Part shown: positions 40,685 to 51,293 of the stretch, piece after piece
Numbering within the stretch: the stretch's first letter is position 1
Layout of the letters: the number at the start of each line of letters is the position of its first letter
Assembly: GCA_905178155.1 (NCBI GenBank)
Contig: CAJINV010000001.1
Location: forward strand, 13,475,349-13,539,348
Source: Amoebophrya sp. A120
Taxonomy: Eukaryota; Sar; Dinophyceae; Syndiniales; Amoebophryaceae
Length of the DNA: 64,000 nucleotides
Direction: 5' to 3'
Translations under genes and position numbers: made by a program
Notes under the pieces: generated by a model
What the model saw: only the letters and a program-made list of their open reading frames with translations
What the model was told of the DNA's origin: nothing
The model's database searches: none

Positions 40685-43600
40685 CTAGCTCATCACCACG
40701 TCGCCGCCGGCATAGTCGAAGTCCAATGAGAACGAATCGCTGTATCGCTCTCGTACCTGCGAATGTATGTTGTTTGCATTTTCTTTGATGATTAAAGCCT
40801 TCGTTACCAGTAAAAGCACGCTAGCGTGCCTTAGTACAGCCTCCCTGCCCCTACTCAAAACTGCACCAAGCCTGAAAGAGAAAGTGCCCACTGTTGCATG
40901 ATGAGGAAATAAAACGCCAACCAGTACTGCTACGTATCGTATCCTACCTGTGGGCACACGACCGCCAAGGCTGCCACCAGCACGTACATGGCCATTTTTC
41001 GCAGGTACTCGGGTACGCTGGCGTTGTAGCCCGTGACGTAGTGGATGTTGCTCAGGATGTAAAACAGCCACGGCCGCTCGTCGTTCTCCCAGTACGGCGT
41101 GTCCAGAAACGCTTGCCCGTTCGTCTCCGGACAAAGCTGCTTCCTTTGCCCCACGTCAAAGTTCCGCAGGTACATTCCTTTCAACTCCTTCGCCAGGAGC
41201 TTCAAGTCCTTCAGCGGCAAGTCCAGCACGTTCGCCTCGTCCAGCTCGATACTGGCCTTGATGTAGAACGGCTGAAACACGCTAAACGCGAGCTTCTTGA
41301 GGCAGCCCGCCGGGTCCGCGTGCGACACTGGTGTTGGGGGGATAAACAATCATTCGAGAGCCGTGGTTTAGTTTCCTTTAGTCGATGTGCATGAACTGTA
41401 TTTCTAAAGAACAAATTTTAAAACGCTTCTGCGAGACAAGAACAAAGATGCCCCTTGAAAGTGTTAAAATGACAATACTGATATCCTCCAGGGCCCAGGT
41501 GGTCGGGTCTTCATCCTGAATTGGCGCAATGCGCCCCGCGTCCCGTAGCAAATGGATCATACGCTCACTGGCGTGCACGGCCGACGGGGGGATCACGATG
41601 TTGGTCACTGGGTGGCGGAGCACCGGCCAGGAGGCGGACTTCCGCGCCTGCAACAGTAACTGCTGAAAGCTTTCGATGGCAAAGCCCCGGACGTACTCCT
41701 TCTCCGTCTTCGGGTCGGTTTCCAGGTACGAAAACAGGTAGCTAATCTCTGCGTAGTTGGCCGACCGTTTTCCGTCGTCGCCCAAGTCCCAGATCCGCTG
41801 CTGCGAGATCGGGTCAATCGCATCGTCGCACTTCGTGCGATCCGCATACGCCGGGCCACCGAGGGAAGAAAGCGCGGCAGCGAGACCTGAAAAGAAAAGT
41901 GGATTTATTTGCCGGTTGATAGAATGTAGTCGACTCGACTATGTAGAGATGCAGGCTTTCTTATAGTATAAGAAAGCCTGCATCTCTACATAGTCGAGTC
42001 GACGTAATGATTCTATCTCCATTCAGTATTCCATTGCATATCATGCATGTAACTTGCGATCCTGGTGGTTCCTCAGAAGATGCCTACTCTTCAATTTTTG
42101 CTCGTTCAGCATCGAAAATTCGAATCAAACATGCTGCATAAAAATTTCATGCTCAGACGCGCACACACGACGTCACATGCATTCAACTGTCCTCAACGAG
42201 ACCGATCATTCCGAATGCATGTATTCACCCGCGGTAGAGACATCACACTTTGAGTTGCGAAAACTCTCATCCAGCAGCTACGCGTAATGCCGGTTCGAGT
42301 CTGTTCGTACCACTACCACAGGTGAATGCGCACATACGAACTGCCTGTTTGTCCCACGTGGTTCTCAAAAGCGCGCTCTTTCTCGTTCCAGCTAGAGTAG
42401 TCCTTGTTCACACGTGCAGTAGTAGTTCCACGCACAAGCACCACGATACAACCACCGCACGAGTCCTGTTCTTACTGCAAGATCACGAGTCCTCGTGCCA
42501 CAGTAGCTATCAGGCTGTACTTCTTCTACAGCCTGGTACGATAACGCTGCTCGCCGAAAAGTGTAACATACGAATCGACTAACGCAAAAGGGGTTTGGTA
42601 CTTTCTTCGGTCATTCGGGGTGCTCGCGACGACGAATCTGGGGAATGAGTAGAAGTAGAACTTATTCCACAAATTGACAAATCTCAACGAAAATGTTGGC
42701 AAAGAACTTGAACTACTGGCATCATGCATTCTTTCTCGAAAGACAAAGACTAGCCTCAGGCACGACCTGCATGCAAAATCACGAAGGGGCAAAGTAGGTT
42801 TTCAAGATGCACGAAACGCATGCAGACGCTCCAACTGATTCAGAGGTCTCAGAAGTGTCAGAAGGCACTGCATACTTTGACCAAGACTCACTATATACGA
42901 ATTCACAACGACAATATCTCGCTCGGTTCATCAGTACTAGGTACTACACGTCGTGTTTTCATCTTTCTCCTCCTCGACGCCAAACTACAAAAGAAGAATT
43001 TATCAGTACAAAAGGGCGCAGAACAAGCTGATGCGCAATGGAATACCTTGGTCGGTGTAGGCCGGATGGTAGTTGCTTGGACGGTGTCGCTTATTCCGGT
43101 TGCTGTTGTAACGCTGATACGGCGACTGGTGTCCGCTCGCGTTTGGCGGCTGGTAGGGCTGGAAGGGGGACTGTATCACACCCGGTGCCGCGGTTCCTGC
43201 TGCGCTAGAAGATGAAGATGCGGAGGAGGACGAACCCGTGTTCATCTGCCCGAAGAGATTCTGTTGCGGCTCCCGGCTGCTGCCCACCGGGCGAGAGGAG
43301 GCGGCGTTTGACATTGCGACGCCCGAGCCGAATTCCGGTACTAGCGATGGGTTCGTGAACGGGTTGCTCCCGACCGGGCCCCAGCGGTCGTCCGGCAGCG
43401 CCAGCCCCATGTCCTGGTCGTCCTCTTCTGTTGAATTCGCTGCGGGACGATTGGCAGTCCCGTGAGTTCCTCGCTCGCTGTTGTTCCGCGCCCGGGACGG
43501 TTGTTCCCTGCTGTCCGCCCGCCGCGAGGAGTTCGATGACGAGTCGTTGCTCTGTTCGTTGTTCTGATTATTTCTAGTAGTATTGCTGTTGTTGTTATTC

Positions 43601-45456
43601 ATGGTTGCGCTGCTAGTTCCGAAGATGTTCTGTCGCTGCTGCGGACCGAAAAGCGGACCGATCACTTGCAGCCTATTCGACGATGAAGACGTGTTGTTCA
43701 TCTGGTTAATATTATTTCCGGAAACTACACTTGTTCCGGATCTGCTCGCTCCGGAAGAGGCACCAGCTCCCCCACTGCTACTGTGCTGCTGCAACGACGG
43801 GCCGATGAAGGGTCCGTGAATCGGCCCCGCCAGGTCGTAGGCAACATTGGCGGAAGCTGCAGCGAGAGCCGCCTGTAGTGGTCCAGGTGGTCCTCTTCTG
43901 TTGTTCATCACATTGTGGTCCACCGCCTGCTGACCACCGTCATAGGAACTGTCCCCCTCCTCATCGATTTCGATGTCGGGCGATGCCTGGTCCTGCTCCG
44001 AGCCGCCAAAGTTGTATTCCTCCTCGAAGTCGTAGGACTGGTCCTGCATCCGGCGCTGGTAATCCTCATTCGGCTCCAGGATCACGCGCGTGTTGCTGTT
44101 GGTACCGTTGCTGTTCACCACCGGGGCGATAATTTGGTTGGGGTTCTCCAACTCGTCCACCTCAAGCTCGTCCACCGACATGGCGCGATACAACCGCTGA
44201 TCGTGGTGTTGCTCCGCCGCAAGGTCAAACCTGTTGGCCGACGAAGTAGAAGATGGACCCGCCGAGTTATGCGGATTGTTCGTCGCGCCTTGTTGCAGTT
44301 GCGTGTCGAAGGAGGTCTGGTTACTGCTCGCCGTGGTCGAGCACCGTTCGTTATCGAAACTATTCGCCGCAGTTGTTGTGCCACTTGAGGAAGTCGCGGC
44401 CCCGGCGCAAGGACCACGCGGGGCGGACAGGTGGTTCGTCCCGAAAAACCTCGACGTAGATGAACTCGTAGTAGCGCCGCTAGAAGCAGAACCTCTTTGG
44501 CGATTACTTTCTGTAGAAGCTCCCCCGTCGAAAAACGGCGACCGGCGATTGTAGGAGGTATTGCTAGAAGATGTTGCGGCATTTGCGTTGGAATTACCAT
44601 TTTTGTTCCTACTACTTTCGTAGTTGTTGTGCAACGTCGAATTGTTGTTCACATTGTAGTAGTCTTGGCTACTGTCTCTTGTCGTGCTCCCCATATTACC
44701 TCGTGACGATGAGCCGGCGTGACTTGTCCAGGAAAGGCCGGTACTGCTATGCTGCTGTTGGTGGTCACGCTGACCTTGACGACGGGAGCCGCCAAAGCCG
44801 TCGCGGCTGCCGCGCTCATAGTTCCCCGAGGAACTTGAGGACGAGTAACCGTTGTTGTAGCTGTTTCCTGACGAGTTGGAGCTGGTTCGCTGCGAGTGCG
44901 ACCAGTACTGCGGCTGGTGATGATGTTGTCCACATGCTCCGCGGCCTGCAGAACTGTTATTCCCGCTGGTTGTGCCTGTACTTCCAGGAACATGTTGGTC
45001 GTCGTGCCAGGACGAGAATCTTCCCCCCTGATCGAACCGCGACGTGGTGGTGGTGCCTTGCTGGCGCCAGTTCATGTGGTCGATACTACTGCTCGTATTA
45101 TTTCTAGTACTGTTGTAACTGTCACTCCGGGAGGTGTGCGCGGTATGCATGCTGTGTGCCGAGGATCCGCGCTCCGGCGGCTGGAAACGGCGGCTGGACC
45201 GCCAGTCTTCCTCGTCGATCTCCCAGCGGCTGGAGGTCCCGCCCCGACGCGAGCTGTAGTGTTGACCACCGCTGCTCTGGTTATTATTGTACTGGCTGTA
45301 GTGCCCGCCGTTGTTGTACCCGCGGCTGCCCCCATGGCGGGAAGCGCTGTTGTACGAAGCAGTAGAACCATAGTGATGGGAGGCAGAATTATGTCCTGCG
45401 CTCCCGCTTCTCCCGGAGCTGCTGCCTCCTCCGTAGTGATGATGTTGGTGCTCCAT
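40685..45456 (-). CDS. Paralogue B: S/N/G-rich N-terminus plus the same C-terminal module as paralogue A
   Basis: Exons 45456-43047, 41886-41479, 41327-40948 and 40756-40685 join at matching phases (1, 1, 0) through GT-AG introns to 1090 codons including the stop. Exon 1 (803 codons) is extreme low complexity: Ser, Asn, Gly, His, Tyr (MEHQHHHYGGGSSSGRSGS). The other exons form the module: KCDDAIDPISQQRIW, ISYLFSYLETDP, VRGFAIESFQQLL with HPVTNIVIPPSAV, LPLKDLKLLAKELKGMYLRN, CPETNGQAFLD, then VRERYSD. Identical blocks in the same order end the protein at 14674-17643. Intron 1 is 1160 bp and holds a 75-bp perfect hairpin; an extra exon in it cannot be excluded. If exon 1 is not part of this gene, the module would lack a start. 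Function unknown; the module resembles, from memory, a hypothetical family of giant viruses of algae and protists. Confidence 0.7.
41929..42003. repeat. Perfect 37-bp inverted repeat with 1-nt spacer
   Basis: The left arm 41929-41965 (begins GTCGACTCGACTATGTAG, ends CTTTCTTATA) is exactly complementary to 41967-42003, with a single G between. The symmetry resumes further out as GATAGAAT (41918-41925) against ATTCTATC (42010-42017). It lies in intron 1 of paralogue B. It could be a fold-back structure, the scar of an inverted duplication, or an assembly artefact. Confidence 0.95.
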
Positions 45457-46894
45457 CGCTTTTTGGTCCCTTTATGGTATTCGTCAAAATTGAATGAAAT
45501 TAGAATCGATTCAAGCGTTTTATTTTCCGAACAAGTTAGTAGTGCGTGGTTTGTAAAAGAGTCCGATGATATCAATCAAGAACAGTAAAGAACTCCGAGG
45601 TATTACAAAAATTTTCTCAGTAGGCCTAGAAATTCTATTTCTTCGATGTTGCGCCCGAAAGCTATTTGTGGCAATCAACGACTACACTAGATTTATTTAC
45701 AAGGTTTACTTTGTAGCTCAAGCTCCTAAACCGACGTTCTTCTTACACCACGGTAGTAATATTTTGCTTCACGACGTCCAAGTTGATACAGTTGTACGTA
45801 CTGCTTGATAAAGCCAAAAAAAAAGGGTGCTACAGATGGTTGTGTGTAGCAGCGCGTGCAAAATTTCTGATGTAACTACGGTCCTCCGAAGAAATTTAGG
45901 TCTCTAGAGGAGGCTCAACGATGATGTGAAGAATCTCTCCTACATTTTCGCGAAGTAAAACTGGAGCGGGCGAAAACAGGACAGGCGACTAGCAGTCACT
46001 CTACCCCGGTCTCTAACCGCCTCCTGGTCTGCTCCTCTCGCGTGATTTTCGGCTCCTGTACGAGAAAAAAAAAGGATTGCCTGCACTCTGCGCAACTGCA
46101 AAGCGTATTGTCGTGTATCACAAGTGAAAAAGTATCCGTTTCAAAGTCATAAGACGCACCGCTTGTGCGCTGATAGATACTGTGGTAAAAAATTATCCGC
46201 AAATGCAAATTCGTAGCAAGTATGAGACGAGCGCTCAGAATTTACAAGTAACAAACGAAATAAAGCAAGCTTGAAATAACATCGCCTCGAGTTTTAACAG
46301 TCATAGATTGGAGTTCGGGTTTGCAAAAGAGGGTAAACGACAAAAAAGCGCAAGTAAAAAAGGGTATGTAAACAGCTTGTCAAAATTTGTAGTGCACATT
46401 GAAACCGGGTCAAAAATGGGGGTAGTCCAAAACCTGGCAGAGAGATACAATCAAGACGACGGATGAGAAATTAGTTGAAGACTTTTAGCTGATTGCCCTC
46501 TTCACTCACAGAACGATGAATCTGTCTTGGACCGACGACCATGCGTGCCTCTGCTTGTGTTCTAGTAACGAAAACCGAAATAATATTTCTCGTGCTCGAG
46601 ACCGATTTAGGCTTTTTCTGCAGTGCGCAAAACACGCAGCAAAGAGTCCTTCCTTTCTTAGACACATGCTCAAAGCGCAAGCAGCTCCGCTGTCGATTCT
46701 TGCTGTTCTTGTAAGTACTCATTTGTGCTTCTGCTTTTGGCAGCGCCAACAGCTGAAACGAAGGCGAATCATACATTGATAGAGTACTACGACCAGCGGA
46801 ACCATGCCATTTCTGAAACGGAAACCACACGAAACTTACTTATTTGGGAACTAGAGAAGTGCATTTTTTCTGATGTCCTGGCTACCACCTCGCA
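45457..46894. other. AT-rich intergenic region
   Basis: Short frames only, with homopurine and poly-A tracts (for example 45826, 46064). No gene, RNA or repeat recognised. Confidence 0.5.
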
Positions 46895-49342
46895 CTAACT
46901 CCCCTGAAGTTCCGCCGCCCACCTCGGCTGGTGTTTTTTGCAGGAAAGCATGAGCTCTTCGAAACTACCCTTTGCCGGGGCCTCCCGCGGCATGGTCCTG
47001 TTCGCCTTCCCGGGCAGTAGCGGTGTCTCCTCTAGTGGATTAGCCGTGGTCAGCTTCGGCGACGGCGATCGCGCTTGCCGCTGAAAGAACCCCACCGCGT
47101 CCGCGGTCGTGCCGAACACCTTGCTGCTGGAGCTGAGCAGCTGCGCCTCCACCCCGAGTGCCTCCGACACCGTCAGAAACCGCGTCGACCGGTCACCGCG
47201 CACGTGAGGCAGCAGGTTGTGCCTCTTCACCAAGTGCGTTGGAGATGCTCGTTCCTGTTGCTCAAGAGCAAACGACACCGTGTCGAGACTGCGATCCAAA
47301 AGACCGCTCTTGTGGTGCGCAGGCGGAGGTGGACTCTCGAGCACGGTGGTGTTGCCCCCGATCGAGGATTTATTTCGCAACAGCGAGTCGTCGAGCGACG
47401 GCGAAACTGTTTTTGTATCCATTTGATTGACGTTGTCCTTTTTTCCCTGCAGGCGGCGTTCGACACCGTCGTGTTCTTCATCTTCCTTCCTTCGCGGCGA
47501 CAGGTTCCGTGGCGTGCGCCACATAGTTGCACGCGGACTGTTTGTCGGGCTGTTGTTGTTCACGCCGACTTTCTCCAGCGACCACAGCCTCTCCGCGGGT
47601 AATTCCGTCTCCCCGGCTTCCCACAAGTTGTCCCCCGTGCCGATCAGTACCGCCTCGTCTTGCAGATGCACGCCGCCTTGACTGGTGGTGGCCTCGTCGA
47701 GCAACAGCCCAGCGCCGCGCCCCTTCACCAAAACTCTGCCATGAAACAGACACTGCTCGACGACGCACAAACACGATCGACGGCAACAGGGATGCGGCAC
47801 CCACTCGAGCGCAGCGGCGCCAAATTCCCGCACCTTCTGGTTCCGCAGGACGCGCTGCCGATACGCGGCGGGGGTTTTCGGGCGAAGCGATTTGTTCCTG
47901 TTCAGGTGGACCCCCCGGGGACTCACAGTAGTTGCTCCTGCAGTTGTTAACATCTCCGGCGATAAATTTCGGAAGTTTTGTTGGCTCCTCGGAGATACGG
48001 AGGCGACCGACCGGGTCGGCGAGACATTCGCAGCGTCGTCTTCGCCATTTGGCAAGAGCCACCACCGCCGGAGCACCAACAGAAACAGCTCCAGAACGTG
48101 CAGTGCAGCGGTGGCAGAGGAGCTCGCACAGGAAACGTACAAAACAATCCTGCCGTCCGCGCTGAGAGAAGTCGTTTGTTCCGCTGGATCTACTTCAGCG
48201 TTGTGATCTCCAGCAGAATTAAATCCTTTGTCCACACGCCTCCGATCGTCCAAGAATTTGCACCTCGTCGCGCGGAAGAAGCCATCCAAAATCTGCACCC
48301 GCGCGGAAAAGTTGCAGTCCGAAAACTCAGAACAGGAGCTGGGGTCGTACTGCGTCACGTCGCCTCGGATGAAGCACTGCTTCGCAAAGAACCGGCCGCC
48401 GCGGGACACCGCAACCTTTTCCGCGTCCGAGGAGAGTACCTCCAACCGCGCGCCCTCCCGCACGTCAATGCTCTGCTCGCCGCGCAGCTCGGACATTTTC
48501 ACCACGCAATCGGACCCCGACAGCACCAAACTCATCCACCCGCACGTCTCCGGACCTAGCAGCTCCAAGCGCAGCGGGCCGGAAAGGTGCAATTTTTCCA
48601 GCTTCGAATTTGCGGAACTTCCCTGTGCGCTGAACACTTTCCCGAGCTCCACTATCCTCCTCGGCGCGGTCCACAGTGACCGGTCCTCTTCCTCGGGAAC
48701 GCGCGGAAAAATCTGGGCGACCGCCTGTTCCGCTGCGATGGTGGAGGCGAGACAGGTGCCAATGTCCGTTGCGAGTAGCTGTTGACGGGTACTAGAATTG
48801 ACTTCCTCATTTTGATTTCTCCTCCGATGTCTGGGTGACGTTGTTGTGACCATGTGACCCCCGGAGTCGTCGAGACTTTTACCTGCAAGAACTTCTTCCG
48901 GCAGTTCTACCGCGAGCAAAAATTTCGCACCACTCTCCCGCTTTTCGTACTCCTCAACCTGTTGTCGCAAGGAGTCGCGCTCGCGCAACAGCTCGACGAT
49001 CCGCACCTCGTAATTCGCTTGTTTGATCTCCTGCAAACTTTCGCCGTAGTACTGCAGGCGGTCCCTTCTCTTCTCTCGCGTCCAGGTGCTCCACGCACTG
49101 AAGATCTTCCGGATGGGTTGCAGGTCGCGGGCCAGGTTGGATACCGCGAGCGCCTGTCGCACCTTCTTCCGGTCGAGCAGGAATTCCGTGGTGTTCACCG
49201 CTGCTTCGGCGTACGTTCGCGGCGTGTCCGGCGGCGGCTTGCGCCGGAGAATGTACCGGGAGAACCATCCGAGCTGCTTCTTTTTCTTGGGAGGTGTGGG
49301 TGGGGGCTTCGTATCCTTTCCAACCTCATACTTCGCGGACAT
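46895..49342 (-). CDS. Beta-helix-like protein with coiled-coil N-terminus
   Basis: Uninterrupted, 815 residues from the ATG at 49342. It opens with a Lys/Pro-rich head (PPPTPPKKKKQLGWFSRYIL), then a helical segment with heptad-like spacing (ELLRERDSLRQQVEEYEKRE, about 115-135). From about 245 to 375 short strands repeat with hydrophobic and Cys/Gly turns (GGRFFAKQCFIRG, SEFSDCNFSARVQILDG, FFRATRCKFLDD), and again near 530-600 (CLCVVEQCLFHGRVLVKG, GGVHLQDEAVLIG), as in right-handed parallel beta-helices. Ser-Pro-Arg motifs recur in the linkers (NVSPTRS, SVSPRS, NLSPRR), typical phosphorylation sites. Inference: a structural or carbohydrate-binding-type repeat protein inside the cell, since no signal peptide is visible. 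Family unknown. Confidence 0.75.
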   Translation of the reverse strand: MSAKYEVGKDTKPPPTPPKKKKQLGWFSRYILRRKPPPDTPRTYAEAAVNTTEFLLDRKKVRQALAVSNLARDLQPIRKIFSAWSTWTREKRRDRLQYYGESLQEIKQANYEVRIVELLRERDSLRQQVEEYEKRESGAKFLLAVELPEEVLAGKSLDDSGGHMVTTTSPRHRRRNQNEEVNSSTRQQLLATDIGTCLASTIAAEQAVAQIFPRVPEEEDRSLWTAPRRIVELGKVFSAQGSSANSKLEKLHLSGPLRLELLGPETCGWMSLVLSGSDCVVKMSELRGEQSIDVREGARLEVLSSDAEKVAVSRGGRFFAKQCFIRGDVTQYDPSSCSEFSDCNFSARVQILDGFFRATRCKFLDDRRRVDKGFNSAGDHNAEVDPAEQTTSLSADGRIVLYVSCASSSATAALHVLELFLLVLRRWWLLPNGEDDAANVSPTRSVASVSPRSQQNFRNLSPEMLTTAGATTVSPRGVHLNRNKSLRPKTPAAYRQRVLRNQKVREFGAAALEWVPHPCCRRSCLCVVEQCLFHGRVLVKGRGAGLLLDEATTSQGGVHLQDEAVLIGTGDNLWEAGETELPAERLWSLEKVGVNNNSPTNSPRATMWRTPRNLSPRRKEDEEHDGVERRLQGKKDNVNQMDTKTVSPSLDDSLLRNKSSIGGNTTVLESPPPPAHHKSGLLDRSLDTVSFALEQQERASPTHLVKRHNLLPHVRGDRSTRFLTVSEALGVEAQLLSSSSKVFGTTADAVGFFQRQARSPSPKLTTANPLEETPLLPGKANRTMPREAPAKGSFEELMLSCKKHQPRWAAELQGS

Positions 49343-49869
49343 TTTCTACATTCTACATTTTAATGGCTTCAGTTGCATTTTTTCGTCGCTATAGAGAAAC
49401 AAAAGGAGTGTCAAGGCCGCAGCTTCCCATCATGAAAATGATTCGCTCAACATCGGCCAGCCGAACAAATGCTCCAGCATGCAGACACTCGCACGCTATG
49501 AGACAACAATTCTCATAAAAGAAACATCGCGCCGTGGTGCCCTCCTCAAAAGATTATCCGAAGCCGATATTTTACCGCGAATCCAAGCCAACGATTGCAA
49601 GTCGACTTTTCTGCAAAAGCAGCACGAGCTCTTCAGTGAGCAACGATAGGAAAGAATGCGAAGCACATGCGACAAACGAAAATGACAAAACAAAGACGGC
49701 GAACATGCTCTTCGAAAACAAGCCTGGTTGTAACGTGCCAGCGTTTATTGGTTTTTTCGTTTCGTGCTGTTCATTTGTCGTCAGGCGGAACTAGGTCATC
49801 GCGCTTGCTTTTTAGCATGGGTTTATTCCGTCGGTTGGGTTTACTACTCATGGGATAAAAAATATCTCG
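49343..49869. other. Intergenic spacer
   Basis: No feature recognised. Confidence 0.5.
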
Positions 49870-50554
49870 CTATGGTCTCGGCATTCCTGGCATCTGCGGC
49901 ATGCCGCCCATACCGCCCATCATCGTAGCCATCATGCCCGGGTGAATTCCCGCCTGCACGGCCGCATTCGGATTTGGGACTGTTTTGATTTTTTTTTTGA
50001 TTTTACCATTTGAATAAAGAAGCCTTGCGGTCTCCAAAACTTCGATTACACATAGAAGTCACCACGTAGGGATCCCGCATGCATGGAACAAAAAATGTAA
50101 ATTTCTATACCGGCAGCCATTGCTGTTGGTGGGAGCACAAGCCGCGCTGCCGCTGGTGTTGGTTCTGCAGCTTTCGGTATTAATGGGGCGGGCACGGCGC
50201 CTTGGTTTTGTTGTGCGACTTGCGCCATGTACTTCTTTCGCATCCTGCTCACCTGTAGTTCATAAATTTCAGAAAAACATACTTTTTTTGTCGGCGATGT
50301 TGTTCATGCAAATTAAAACAGAACAAACCAAAATAAAAGGCTAGTGTGCAAAATAAACGTGAAACGACAACGAGTAGTACCAGCCAAAGTGGTGGTGCGT
50401 GTATTGGTGGCGCGAGCTGCTTCTCCCGGATGAGCCCAGTATAGTAGTCAATTTTGTTGTTGATGTGTTTTCGGCCGAAGTTGTGCTCCTTTCGGCAGCC
50501 CTGGGACGCTGTCTTAAGGTACACATCGCAATACTCGCAGTAGAAACGCGGCAT
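49870..50554 (-). CDS. SNRPC: U1 small nuclear ribonucleoprotein C (U1-C)
   Basis: Exons 50554-50381, 50252-50111 and 49979-49870 join by GT-AG introns (phases 0 and 1) to 141 residues. The first 40 residues are the U1-C zinc finger: MPRFYCEYCDVYL gives the two Cys, and CRKEHNFGRKHINNKIDYY gives the two His of the long C2H2 finger. Known: this finger contacts the U1 snRNA-5' splice site duplex and lets U1 snRNP recognise donors. The second exon adds a basic segment (VSRMRKKYMAQVAQQNQ) and a Pro/Ala linker. The third ends in the Met/Gly/Pro-rich tail usual for U1-C (MMATMMGGMGGMPQMPGMPR). It is slightly shorter than the human protein (159). It lies in the same window as Brr2 and among introner-bearing genes. 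Confidence 0.92.
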
Positions 50555-51293
50555 TATTTCCCTTTTGTTTTCTACTTACTTGCTACTAGCGCAGGCGTGA
50601 AACTTCTGAAGATCGTACGCTCGTGACTAGCACGGAGCGAGGACCTCTACTACCTATACGCACTTACGAATATTATTTCAAAACCATAAAGAGAAAATGT
50701 CCTCGGCCACACAAAAATTGTTGGGTGAAACGCTGAAAAAAAAGTTTGCAGAGCGAAAAATGTAGGATCGAAAAATCACATCGATTCACAGCCATCTTTG
50801 ATCAAAGATCAACAGAGAGATCCTCTTGCCCGTATTAATCGAGCTAGGTTTTGGATCAAAATGGTCGAAGTCGTTTCTTTCTTTTCCTGGTCGCAGTACC
50901 TTATCTGTTGTTCATATTTAGGTCTGTTTGCTTTTCTATTGAGAACACCTACATTGTGTTTGTGTTGCGACGTCAATTCGCACGTCAAAGACGCGCGCTT
51001 CATTTTTGCTGTATACGTTCATGTCGTTTGCAGCCGCACTGTCCCAGCGGCGCTTCCGCACTAAAGTATCTACTATTCTGCATACGGTTCATAGAAGAAC
51101 TGATCGATTCACCTGGGCAGCACTAGCTACACACTGTTAAAGCCATGCCCGTGGTGGTCTGAATACAAATACTTGAGTCTCGTCTTTGTTGAATTCTTAG
51201 AAGCATTTTCGAGTGATGGATTCCAAATTCGGTAACGTGTCGAATAAAAAAATGCTGAAGGCGCAGCACGAGAGACGTTTATTACTTATTTCC
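50555..51293. other. Intergenic spacer
   Basis: Short AT-rich frames only; nothing recognised. Confidence 0.5.

Noticed and set aside
42233-42310. tRNA-like GGTAGAG and GGTTCGAGTC boxes
   Set aside because: The T-stem does not pair (GCCGG against CTGTT), and no acceptor or anticodon stem could be drawn.
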